DNA of 64,000 nt, from positions 3,517,001 through 3,581,000 of the forward strand of contig OZ023192.1 of assembly GCA_963995505.1 (NCBI GenBank). The letters run 5' to 3'. Origin of the DNA: Hypericum androsaemum (Eukaryota; Streptophyta; Magnoliopsida; Malpighiales; Hypericaceae). Positions 45,228 through 56,434 of this stretch are shown one piece after another (the stretch's first letter is position 1; each line of letters opens with the position of its first letter). The notes below the pieces were generated by a model that searched no databases, had not been told where the DNA came from, and saw nothing but the letters and a program-made list of their open reading frames with translations. The position numbers were made by a program, and so were the translations under genes.

Positions 45228-46272
45228 ATGGACATGTTAGCCTCAGAGTACAGTAGTGGGTGCGAGTCTGGTTGGACTCTATACTTAGAACAGTCATTTC
45301 TCTCACCAAACATTAGGCAGAGAGGCACCCAGTTTGTAGGCACAAAGAGTGGATGTTTCCTAAACAAGGGCAGAAGTAATGTTGCCCAAGAAGAGACCCA
45401 TGTTGGTGGAGAAGATGAAGACATTGGAGAAGAAGATCAGAAATGTGGTGGTGATGATGATGAGGAGGAGGATTTGTCCATGGTCTCTGATGCTTCCTCT
45501 GGGCCTGCACTCTTCCATGAAGACAATAACTTTGAAGGTTTTGTGAAGAGGCAGAAGAGTGGGAAGGAGAAGAAGAGGCATGGAAAGGATCCTCAAGACA
45601 TGGCTTCTTTGCTTGATGATACAGCTAGCTCTCCTGCTTTCAACTTCTCCAAGGTGATGATTAGTAAATTAATCACAATAATTTGAGGTTATAATAGTGT
45701 ATTTTTTTAAATTAATCTCTAAATTTAGAGTCGAGCAGTGTGAGACTAGGCAAATTTTATGATAATGTCTGTTACATTCGTAGAATTTGAACTCAAGAAT
45801 TTCTTAAGTTAACTAATCTCTACCATTTAGACACACGCCTATTTGATATATTAGTGTACATTATGCATTTATATACTTGGCAATGTGATGCATGCACTAA
45901 ATCAACTTCTTGTCTTTGTATTTATTCGTTTCATTTTTATTGGTTTTAGCAGAGTAATTTTGCTCACACATACAATCAAACTTCAATGGTGAGTGACTTG
46001 GAGTACTCACAAGGATTTTCAGCCACTTATTTTGAGGTAGCTTCCCAACTTGTTTGATTTATTCTCTAATATTTAGAGTCGACGAGTGTCAGATTATTTT
46101 TAGATGCTGACTTTCTGAATGGTGTATTATTTGGTTACATTATGCATTGTATTAAGACATTTCCTCGGACAATTACTTGCAGGGAAGATCTGCATATTGG
46201 GAGAATTTTGGTTATATGCAACCTTCATATTCCGGCAATAATCAGCTTCAAAATAACCAGTCAAGGACATAG
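45228..46272 (+). CDS. SOFL: SOB FIVE-LIKE (SOFL) protein
   Basis: Exons 45228-45653, 45950-46036 and 46183-46272 join in phase to 200 residues. Two SOFL family motifs are intact: CESGWTLYLE (residues 12-21) and EDLSMVSDASSGP (81-93), separated by an acidic stretch. A basic KRQKSGKEKKRHGK segment (108-120) could be a nuclear localisation signal. In Arabidopsis, SOB5/SOFL proteins are small plant-specific proteins that affect cytokinin levels and responses; no biochemical activity is established. Exon 2 begins at a tandem NAGNAG acceptor, so one Gln may be included or skipped. The C-terminal 29 residues are Asn/Gln/Tyr-rich and less certain. A SINE-like remnant sits in intron 1. Confidence 0.88.
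45735..45850 (-). repeat. SINE-like remnant in SOFL intron 1
   Basis: The minus strand reads TAAATGGTAGAGATTAGTTA and then CTTGAGTTCAAATTCT, A- and B-box-like, followed by a short body ending near CTGCTCGACTC. A tail-only fragment lies near 46075-46105 in intron 2. Confidence 0.35.
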
Positions 46273-48684
46273 TAGCTTAGCTTTTATTTCTTGTAAGTCC
46301 CACCAATACCCATTTCACTTCACTTAATTATTCAAATTATTATTTTAATTTTTTTAGAAATTATATAAGAAATCTCATGTAGTAACAGTTCTATATTGCA
46401 GCTGTTGCTGAAGAAATTGATGTTGAGAAATGTGGATGACAAGGATTATCAATCAAAGTCAAGGAAAAGAAAAAAACAAAGAGAGAAAAAAGGAAGATCT
46501 CATTCTCGAAGGATCTTGTTCTATTTTTGTTTCTTTGTTAATTTAATTTTTTTGGCCTTTTCTAATCTGTTTTCTTCTTTTTCTTTAATTTCCCTTGTCA
46601 ATGCAATGGGGAACATCCTGAGAGCAAATATTTGGAAATAAAATTTGGGTTCTCAGAAATCTGTCTCTTGAATCTTTGGTAAAATTGGGTTCTCACTCTT
46701 ACTCTCTCCCTGAACAGTGTAATTCTCAGTCCTCAGCCTGTGATATGGAGACCCATATCCTCTAAATTAATTGCTAATAATTTTCAATTTTATTTTAGAT
46801 TTTCTATGAAACAAGTCCATGATCATATCTATTGATCCGAGTTTGTAAGATAGCTGAATTTTCTTTAAAATATAATCTCGAATTTGAAAAGGAAGAGAGA
46901 AAAAGGTGAGTAAAAGCTGGTAAAGGTTGACCGAACAATATGCACTTTGTTTCAGTCAAAATGTAATTGTGATTTACTGATTTTCAGATATGTTCCTACG
47001 ATTCTTCCTAAAGTTGAATTTTCAACGAAGGTAGACAAAAAGTACGTACTGCCTTACCTAACTATGGTGGTTATTCAATTAAGTATATTGTATCCAAACA
47101 AAGACCAAAATAATACCGTTTTAAAAGTTTCGAGTTAACCGTATGAATAGAGTATTACTGAGAGAGCTGGTCTTACTTAGGACTATACAATATTTTTTAT
47201 AAGTAAAATTTTATTATGATAATATTTATAGAGTGTTGAATTCCCTCTTTTAATACGACTATACAATATTCTTCTAAATTTAGCTTTAGTTGGTAGCCAT
47301 TGGATATAATACGGAATACAAATCCTCCGATTTATGAAATTAAAAGAGATAGACCTGCAGCTCTGTCTATGTCAAGGTCTCCCATGTAGAAAAAAAAAGA
47401 AAAAAAAGGATTTATATATGTGGGGGGAGAAGGGGCTCCATCCAATTCCAACCCATTGATAGGGATACTACGATTCCTCAAACAACTTCAAAACTTTGGC
47501 AAAAATATGGCAAATTGGGGTTGGATTGAGTGCCGACGGTCACGGCCCGGTCCGCACCATGTAGAACAAAGGATTGTTTTTTTTTGTTGTTAAGAAAAGT
47601 AGTAAGGAGATAGTTTTGGTGATATAATTAAACTTGACTTTCATTTTAAATAGCTTTAATAAAATAAATACAATATTTTCAACAATTATACCATTAACAC
47701 TTCACAAGTGTACTATTATCATTTTACATGTATGCCATTATCAATTCACTTCACACATATTTTTTTATGAGTAGAGTTTTTTGTCGCAACTAGGGTTTGA
47801 ACCTTGGTCATTCCCCACCCCATATGTATATCATTCATATCAATTCATATGTATATCATTATCACTTCGCATGTATACAATTATCACTTCGGTGTAGACG
47901 TTATCACTTCAATATCATGTGCTTCTAAATTCTCTCACTAATGACAAATGTTTTACATGATAACTAAGTACACGCGCTAACTCTAGTTACTTGAGTTATT
48001 CCGCGTGTCATGCCACATCACTAGTTTGATTAGCGTGATATATTGTTGGCACCCGATCTAGATAACATTAATGTTCTCTCGGTTTAGATTTGGATCTGAA
48101 TGCTACCGAGTTTAACCTCTTTTTCTCAAATTAGTGAAGTAGCATGCCACACAAATAAAATTAGTAATATTATATGACACACGTATTAAATTAATGACAT
48201 GAAATGACAATATATGATAGAAAAAGTAACTAGTATTAACAGGTATTACATGGTCAAATTTTTGTCACATGGTCAGAGAATTTAGAACTACAAAGTAGTG
48301 CATTAAAATATGAAATTATAAAGTAGTAAAATAGACTTTAACCAATTTTTTAAGTAAAAAATATCTTTGTCCGTTCCATTGGATATCGTGGGTTGGATTG
48401 GGTCCGGAGTGGGCTTTTCCAGCCCGTCCGGACTAAAGGCGAACATGGGATCTTTCAGTGGCATATTTTTAATTAAGTAAAAAAATAGGGACAAAATAGA
48501 TAATAGGGCGTGCGCGTGGAAGGAACACTTGCGCGTGGGAGGGTGGATTGACCTACTCGAGGACAGGATCCAAGCATCTTTTTATTAGTATTTTTAAATA
48601 TTATCAAATTAGTATATCACAATGAATCGAATTAGAGTATTACTTAATTAATTTATTAATATAAATAATAATTAAATATTAATC
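46273..48684. other. SOFL 3' flank and spacer
   Basis: The first 300-400 bases look like 3' untranslated sequence. Loose repeats of ATGTATA(T/C)CATTATCACTTC occur at about 47700-47900. A MULE- or LTR-like context just before 48600 (TTTTTAAATATTATCAAATT) is shared with 30585. No gene was recognised. Confidence 0.45.
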
Positions 48685-49031
48685 AGGCATATGTCATTTT
48701 ATCATAATCGGGCGTGCCATTTTTCATAACCGGACGTGCCATTTAACATAACCTAGCATATCATTTTATCGTAACTGGGCCTGCCATTTTAACATAATCG
48801 GGCATGCCATTTTTCATAATGAGGCATACCATTTTGTCATAACCTGACATGCCATTTATCATAATCGGGCATGTATTTTTATCATAACCGGGCGTGCCAT
48901 TTTATCATAATCGGAGGTGCCATTTTGTGATTATTGAGCATGTCATTTTATCATAACCGGATATGCTATTTTGTAATAACCGGACATATCATTTTGTCAT
49001 AACCGGACATGTCATTTTGTCATAATAGAAC
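48685..49031. repeat. Minisatellite with about 22-bp period, ATAACCGGGCGTGCCAT-type
   Basis: About 15 imperfect units, each anchored by ATAA(C/T)CGG(G/A) and then (C/T)(A/G)TGCCATTTT, repeat with spacing of 21-23 bp. The left flank shares a 25-base stretch with one mismatch (TTTTAAATATTATCAAATT and following) with the array at 30605. Confidence 0.85.
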
Positions 49032-50553
49032 GTAGTAAATGAAACTGGTGTATTATTTATTTAAATAAATTCATCTTCATCTCTATCGCCCAATTTTCCA
49101 AATAAAAAACATACAAGGAACAAAAATGAGAAATAATTAGAACATTTTTCAAGCAATCGACCACCATCGAAATTAGTCCTATCAGAGCAGTCCACCTTCA
49201 AGCAATCGACATGAAATAAAGATGAGGAAGGAGGACGAGGACGCTTCCCTGATCTGCCGCCGCGATGGTTCCTGCCACTTCCCCCAACCGACACTGTTTC
49301 GTCGGAGACGAAGACGGCGACGCCGTCTCAGATTGAAAGCGAAGACAACGCGTGAGCATGGAGGACCTGGATATAGAACGACTACGACTTGGAGAATGCC
49401 AACCGGTCGGCGAACTCCGCCCAAGGTTGCCGCTGAGAAAGCCTGCTTCGGCAAGGATGGCGGCCCCCTCTCATCTTTTGTCGGTGTCGATGGAGGAGAG
49501 GGACAGATGGGAGGAGAGAGACGAGGGGGAGGAAAGAGTAGAGAGACGAAAGAGGAAGGATTGCAAGAGTGATTGAGGAGAGAGAAAAGAAAAAAAAAGA
49601 AGGAAATAGAAGGAGTGAGGGGATAAAAGACGAAAAATATATTTAGACCAAATGACTATTGTCTGATCTCTGTCGCACATCTAGTTATCAAAATTAACGA
49701 TCCATATTTCAGTATGTACCATTTGGACTACTCTCCTCTCATTCTGGACTCAATTCAGATTTCAGAGAGCCAGGATGACCGTACTGAACGGATTGGGGAT
49801 GAGCGGATATAGTCGGATCCGTTCAAATTAAGGAAATGACAAATCTGATTGTTTGGAATTACTTTCCCCACCTAGACCATTTTCTGAGCCAGCCAGCCCA
49901 AGAAAGATCCTCCCAGAGATCTTCCCGACCCAATCGAACATGTCCCATTTAGTTTATTACATCTTTTCCCCTAAGATCTTAGCTTTTGAATAATCTTAAA
50001 GAAATTTAAGCAAGTGCATTCAATTTATAATATTTATTAGTCTGATTCTTCACCCCTATGTGCCTGGCAGCTGTCCTTGGACTTTGATGTGTCATATGCC
50101 CAATTATGTGTCCTCCTCAATTGATTTGTTTAAGATCATAAATATTTTTGAGTAATTTTATGACGATTCTTATGTATCACGGACAATTAATTTTCTAATA
50201 AAATTTATGAGAGAAAAAATGCCCTTGTAGGACGCGCTATATATGATAAAATTTTACAATTCGTATATCAAGTTGTACCTGTGTATACTGCTGAATTTTT
50301 AATTGCATCACATATATAATTGGTAACATCCGCCCAAAAAAGCTTGAAATAAACAAAGGGAAAAGTATTACTTGGGAATTTAGGACGTCAAGGTTCTACT
50401 AAACGCACATGTCGCCACCCTTATTTTATTATCACTTTCATCTTAATTATATTGCAAGGAATTTGTAATTGGAGTCTTCCACGCAGTCAAACACTGCAAA
50501 AACCCAAAAGAAGCTAGAGACAAATATTTCAAAAAATATATGTTTCTTATTTG
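49032..50553. other. GC-rich segment (about 49200-49560) in AT-rich spacer
   Basis: The 49200-49560 segment has codon-like GC-rich sequence and ends in a GAGAGA-rich run, with overlapping open frames of up to 116 codons on both strands. None matches a family I know and no flanking inverted repeat was found. It may be captured 5' gene sequence. Confidence 0.4.
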
Positions 50554-50561
50554 TCATCAAG

Positions 50562-51076
50562 TACAGGGTTTTTAAAAAAATTCGGAGGCCAACCCGAGAT
50601 TTATCCTGTCTTTCGAGTTGATTGGTCTGATCGATCGAATCATCGATCAGATCAGATATATATATATATATATATCTATTATTTAGTCTATATATTATTT
50701 TAATATATATATATATATTAAAATAGTATATAGACTAAATAATAGGTTTAAAAATCTATATTCTCGATATGCCGGCCAATTTATTTCATCTCCAGTATAT
50801 TTTTCTTTATTAATTTAGTTTATTTTGTGTTGATTTGGAAAATTCGAGTGAGTGATCTTTATTTTTAAAATTTTTTTGGGTTGGGTTGGGTTGGGTTGGC
50901 TAAAATCTGGTCATACTGGGTGGTACGAGTCAACAAATTTGACCAAATTGCCCATTCCGACCAGAATCTGGGCGGTTCGCAAGATTGGCGTCCTTACCAT
51001 TTCTTGGTACGTCCAACTACCTGGTTCGCGGTCTTGCCAATTGAACCATCGATCGGACCACGTTTTTTAAAAACCT
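50562..51076. mobile_element. hAT-type non-autonomous element, 8-bp TSD TCATCAAG
   Basis: TCATCAAG is duplicated exactly at 50554-50561 and 51077-51084, the 8-bp size of hAT elements. Termini are inverted (left TACAGGGTTTTTAAAA, right complement AGGTTTTTAAAAAACG; a few bases are lost on the right). Internal text such as GGTCATACTGGG and GGGCGGTTCG is shared with the element at 55118. No transposase is present. Confidence 0.8.
50676..50745. repeat. 70-bp AT-rich palindrome inside the hAT element
   Basis: The arms starting CTATTATTTAGTCTATATA are inverted over 35 bases with one mismatch and no spacer, centred at 50710/50711 in a (TA)n core. Confidence 0.9.
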
Positions 51077-51149
51077 TCATCAAGGATGAGTAAAACCTTG
51101 CCACTTCATGACATTTTAAAGTGCGAATTTGATTTAGCATGAAATTAAG

Positions 51150-51297
51150 AGATAAACTTGTAATTAGTTAGAGCTTTAGGAACACATTAATATTAAATAT
51201 TTGTTGAGAAAATTTTGTCATTTTTTTAAATTCTCACTCGACTCAAACATGGATTAGTCGGTGCTGTGGCGTCCATATACCATGTCATCTAAAAAAG
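51150..51297 (+). repeat. SINE-like dispersed repeat, copy 7
   Basis: It shows AATTAGTTAGAGCTTTAGG, TTAAATATTTGTTGAGAAAA, CTCACTCGACTCAAACATGG and ATTAGTCGGTGCTGTGGCGT, then a tail with an A-run. The B box region appears shortened. Confidence 0.45.
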
Positions 51298-52688
51298 ACT
51301 TACTAGTTTTCTTGGAAGAAATGTAATTAGTCTATTTGACAAGGATTTATATTGTTTTAAGTAAGATTTCAAGTTGGAACATTGTGAACCGTTGACAATA
51401 CCATATTGCTTAGTGCAAGAATTGTTAGAATTTCTAATGTCTAACCCAAAATTTTAAGGTAATAGGTACATGAATTTTCCACACTTACAAACAAGCACAC
51501 TACTCTTGCACTAGGTAATATGAGATTCTCAACATGAACAATAGTCGAGTGACTTTAAATTTAATTAGTTGTAAAAAAAAAGATTTGGTCTCACATAAAG
51601 TTAAATTACCCCATTAAATTTATTGCGTATGCAAAAAAAATTAATAACTGAAAAACATCAACATTGGTACTTCCATGAATAAATTTTTCTAGCTATGCTC
51701 GGATGGAAAAGATTGTCCCTCATGCAGAGTCAAATCGTACTCGCTGTAGATTGACCGGTGCCGGCAAATACCTTAATATCTCAAACGAAAAAAACATATA
51801 GTACTATTCTTGTAACACTCCAAAGAATGATGGAAACTCAGTAGATAGTATGTGAAAAATTACACATCTCCTGCCAAAATCGAATTAAATTCGTCTGGAT
51901 TGCGGATCCATCGATTAAGATAAGAATCTGAGTGGGTGAGTATGGCAAATAAAATGCATTGCCCTTGCAACCACAGCCAAAACACAAAAAGCCATCAGTT
52001 CCTTTATCGTGCCATCCTTTTCTCACGGAGTAAGCTTTTTTTATACCAACTGGACATCCACATTTTTATTAGACTGATTAATTTAGATTTGAGCCGATAA
52101 AATTCTTGAAATATGTTAAAATTCTCTCTACTGTGTTCATAAAAGCTACAACTCAAAAAAAAAGAAAAAATTAAATTAGAATATTTCATTCACGAATTGA
52201 TCTAAATATTTGTTATTTTTGCCAGAGTAAGTAACATACGAGGGGGAGAGGTTGTCGTTCAAATTCGCTTAATTTTACGACAGAAATTACGATGACTTGA
52301 ATTCGTGGTCTCAAGAACAGATACGAAGAGGAAGTTGGTGATCTCAACCTTTCACGAATGGAATGGTTAGACGAGAGGCCGGAGGTTGGATAAGGTGTGG
52401 TTTATAATATATTGCGCTATCATGTGGGAATACAGAACCTACAAAATCTGATCATTTTCTCTTGCATTCTATTATGACTCGATGTATAGGGTCTTTTGGC
52501 ATTTTGGGGTGAAAATATGTAATTAATTTGGAGAATACAAGGTGCAATTAATCTTTGCGATGTTAACGCAATAGAGGGATTTCTTAATGAGATGTTCTTT
52601 AGTTATCGTGATTTTTTTCAACAGTTTTTTATCACGGTAAGATTTTATTCAGGCCGACGATCGCAATCTTGCAAGGGAGTATTCCATG
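51298..52688. other. Spacer, no gene recognised
   Basis: A partial minus-strand SINE-like tail may be present near 52050-52130. Nothing else was recognised. Confidence 0.45.
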
Positions 52689-53785
52689 TGTCACGACCCG
52701 GAAATAGAAGCGACAAAGCCCGAGATATTAATTACCCCGAAAGGCGTCAGACTTTTATTAGGAAACGAACTGATTATCCAAAACGAAAAATCTGTAACAT
52801 CCACAGTGATTTAAATATTCAGAAATTCGAATAAATAATAAAAGCTGAAAGTTCAATAGTCTTTATTATTTGGCCAGAAATCCGTGTTGATGCATGCACA
52901 TGAATCACCCTACTTCCGATCCTGGATCTCACCTGAACGATGTGAAACACATACAGCTAGGGTGAGTTGAAAAACTCAGTAAGTGGAACGAAACACAGAA
53001 AACGAATCACAGGAAAACGAATTCACCTTGCAAACTGAAAGATCCCTATCCGACTATCTAGCCAACTAATCAACGACAGAATTTCAGAACATAACATATC
53101 TACGAGTGTATCCCCTATCCGACTACCCTATCCGACTACCCTATCCGACTATCCTATTCGACTACATATCACATACTTAACAGAGCTCATCAGGATTCGG
53201 AGACATAAGTACATGCAATCGACTTTTCCACATTCAGAATTCGGACAGAAGCATAGCATACGGTTTCAACATAATCCAGATCAGAATATCAAAACAGATT
53301 TTTCAAGCAGTAAAGAGATCGGCTTAAGCCAGATCCCGAACTCAAGCCATACGTGTTTCAGACTGAGACATAGATCGTCTCAGAAAAATTAAACTCCTCG
53401 ATCTACGAGATGACACAAATTTCACTTACCTGACGTTGCTCCTAACTCTTTAAATCTTTCCGAGCCTAATCCAATGATCTGTCCTGGACCCCCTCGAATT
53501 CGACTCGTCCACTTACAGATTCATCTTCTCCACCCTCCTCGTACAGCGATTCCCAGATGATCTCGTCCTCTCTTGGCACCTCTTCCCGAGTCAGATTTTG
53601 CTCCTCACCTTCACAATGATAGAAAAATCTGTGGGTGTTAATTAGGCTCCCAGAATGGACGGCCTAAGGGCCTATTTATATAGGCTTTCAACCCTAATCC
53701 GCCCCTAGTTACCCTAATTATGGAAAATTACCGTTTGCTCTCCCAAACTTTATAAAGTTTTCACTTTAGTTTCTCGATTCTTACA
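52689..53785 (-). mobile_element. Solo LTR, Gypsy (chromovirus)-like, 5-bp TSD CCATG
   Basis: The segment begins TGTCACGACC and ends GATTCTTACA on the plus strand, with CCATG repeated exactly at 52684-52688 and 53786-53790. On the minus strand it has a TATA-like CCTATATAAATAGGC near 53676-53690 and ends in CGGGTCGTGACA, as in many plant Gypsy LTRs. A CCCTATCCGACTA unit repeats about four times near 53110-53165. No internal domain or second LTR is present, so it is a product of LTR-LTR recombination. Confidence 0.85.
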
Positions 53786-53790
53786 CCATG

Positions 53791-54452
53791 CCTACTAGGT
53801 TGTAAATAATAATAATAATAATAATCATCATCATCACTTATAAAAAGAACAAATACGAAAAGAACCAGCCTGGTAGGATAAAAATGAAATAGAGTAGAGC
53901 AAGGATGAGAAATAACCGTTGGAGATAAGAAAAATAAATAAATTGTTGATGATGTGAGAGTGGTGAGGAGATATAGAGTTCAAATTAATAATTAGGATGG
54001 ACATCTACTACACATATAATTGAAACACATAACAACTATATACTGATTTTTTGATGTATTAATAGTTTTGAGATTATAGAGTTATATTAGTTTAGAGAAT
54101 TATTAAAAAATCAATAGTATCGGAAACAAATTTCCATATTTGTTTTGTTAAAGTTCAAGGAGATGACTCAAGAATTTTCAAATAAAATGAGAATAATTAT
54201 AGATAAAATTAAACTAGATTTAAATTTCTTGAAAATAATAATTGCTACGTTCATATTTTACTAAGTTAAATGAGTTATATCTCCAATATAAAAAATCTTG
54301 ATTTATGATATTAATGGTAGTGTACATTTATATTAGGATCTTCTTAATAATTAATCCTATAATGAAAATATAAATTCTCCTAATGATAGAAATAAACTTC
54401 AAGGATAGAGTTCTATTGTGATCTAAACTTTAGTATCAAACAAAATTTTGAG
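53791..54452. other. AT-rich spacer with a trinucleotide run
   Basis: An (AAT)n then (CAT)n run lies at about 53806-53837. No gene was recognised. Confidence 0.5.
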
Positions 54453-54788
54453 AAAAGTATCTAGCCGTAATTTGACAATTTGCCCTTTGTAGCTCTAATC
54501 ATAATTTGACAATTTTCTAGAATGAGATGTTGGTAACTGCATAGGGTTTAATAGACTATTCAAAGTTGATTTATAAATATTTTCAGAAATTTAAAGTTGA
54601 AGAAGTTAAATACACTAAATAAAAGTATCTAGCCGTAATTTGACAATTTGCCTTTTGTAGCTCTAATCATAGTTTGACAATTTTCTAGAATGAGATGTTG
54701 GTAACTGCACATGGTTTAATAGACTATTCAAAGTTGATTTATAAATATTTTCAGAAATTTAAAGTTGAAGAAGTTAAATACACTAAAT
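54453..54788. repeat. Tandem duplication, period 168 bp
   Basis: AAAAGTATCTAGCCGTAATT at 54453 restarts at 54621; the two copies differ at only a handful of bases, so the duplication is recent. Confidence 0.92.
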
Positions 54789-55117
54789 AACATCAATTTT
54801 CATTTTTACATTTTCTTTGATTCTTGATTTTTTAATTAATTCAGCGTGATTGTAATTATGTTCAATAGTCTCATGTCTATATTGTGAACTAAAAAGTTGG
54901 CAATTTTTTAAACGTAACAATGATTATGGTGAACAGTTGAAGCCCAATTAGGATTCTGTACAAGTCAAGTGAAAGCCTAATAATTGCCCAATATCCATCC
55001 GGAAGAGTTATAATCAAAGCCCAAATAATCATTGTTATATCTTTAAAAAAAGCCCAAATAGGTGGCTCCAGAATAGTTATATCTACGTTATGCTATTGTT
55101 ATATATATATATATATA

Positions 55118-55919
55118 CAAGGTTTTTAAATACGCGGTCCGACCGGCGGTTCGACCGGTCGGACCATGATTCGATAAGAAGGGCGTACCGGGTTTGCTCG
55201 TTGAAACGCCAACCTTACGAACCGCCCAAAATCTGGTCAGACCGGGCGGTTCGTACGGAAAACTGACCCGAAAATTTCGGGTTCGTAAGGTTTTTTGCTT
55301 AAAACTTGAAAATTAAACCAAAATTTTCCAACTCAGAACATCGAGGAAAATATGATCGAAACTCTTACCTCCAAATCGTGGAAAAAAAACCCCAAGACCC
55401 ACGAAATCGTGATTGTCTTCTCCGATCTCAGACCCCAAAATCCCAAAATCACAAATTCACCACCGAGGAAACCATGCAGGAAGCCCGATTCCTCCCAATA
55501 TTTTCCAATTTCTCTAACCCTAAACTTAGAAATCAAAAAGGGGATTGGGAGAAGAAGTTGGGGGTGGTTGAAGTGGAGGAGAAGAGAAGAGAGATTAGGT
55601 GGAGAAGAAAATTAGAATGGAAAAGGAGAGGGAGATTGAAGGGTGGTTTTTTTAGAATTAAAATGAATGCTTGTTTAAATTGGAAGGGAAATAAATTTAT
55701 ATATATTATTAATAGTGGACCTTATTTCTCCATGTTGGGCCGGAGACTTTTAACCAAACAAGTAATGGTGGGCCTTATTAATATTGGTGGCACTTCTAAA
55801 AAATTAATATATAAGTAAAAAATCACCCAGTCTGACCGGTGATTCAACCGGTCGGACCATTCGACCCGGAGTTCGGCCCAAAATCCGGGTCGATCTCCGG
55901 GTCGTATTTGAAAACTTTA
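55118..55919. mobile_element. hAT-like non-autonomous element in (TA)n
   Basis: Ends are inverted (CAAGGTTTTTAAATACG on the left, complement TAAAGTTTTCAAATACG on the right), and subterminal GACCGGTCGGACCAT-type sequence appears on both sides. It sits in a (TA)n run, so the target duplication (TATATATA) cannot be verified. A 170-codon frame at 55306-55818 has no recognisable domain and is probably chance. Confidence 0.7.
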
Positions 55920-55966
55920 TATATATATATATATATATGCACACACTATTGAAACACCCATTGGAC

Positions 55967-56105
55967 GACTAATATAAGTTCGAGTCGGATATGATATTTG
56001 AAAAGTGACAAATCTTTTTCAACAAATATTTAACACAATTGCATTTTCAAGAGCTCAAACGCAATACCTCTTAATTAAATTAGAACAACTTCATCAGCAA
56101 TTAAA
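55967..56105 (-). repeat. SINE-like dispersed repeat, copy 8
   Basis: The complement shows the family order: a CTTGAAAATGCAATTG remnant, GTTAAATATTTGTTG, and CGACTCGAACTTATATTAG, then the CAATGGG tail. Confidence 0.4.
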
Positions 56106-56434
56106 TTAGAACAAATATTTTTATCCTATGTGAATGCCCATTCCTTTCTAAACCCTGTCACTAGTCAACCATGAAACGGAATTTCAACGTTAAAAACTCT
56201 CGGGAGTTTGAATCTTACATCGCATACAAAAAATACATAAATCTTCTGTGTAATGAATTAAATTTCACTTACTAACCACTTTAAAATTTTAAATAGAATA
56301 CGAATAATAACAAATTATTTCTTCCTACACGATTACCCACTTACAAGGCCTTGCAAAGTTTTGATCCATACCTTTTATGAAACACAAACAAGATGAGAAC
56401 CATAACCATCAAAATCGATTTAAATGTATAATTC
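56106..56434. other. 3' flank of the PSI-N-like gene
   Basis: This is AT-rich sequence downstream of the stop codon on the minus strand, probably including its 3' untranslated region. Nothing else was recognised. Confidence 0.4.

Noticed and set aside
49182..49572. Possible gene in the GC-rich segment
   Set aside because: Frames on both strands overlap, none has a known domain or clear splice structure, so it is recorded only as a GC-rich segment.
55306..55818. A 170-codon plus-strand frame
   Set aside because: It lies wholly inside a hAT-like element, is low-complexity and basic, and has no recognisable motif.
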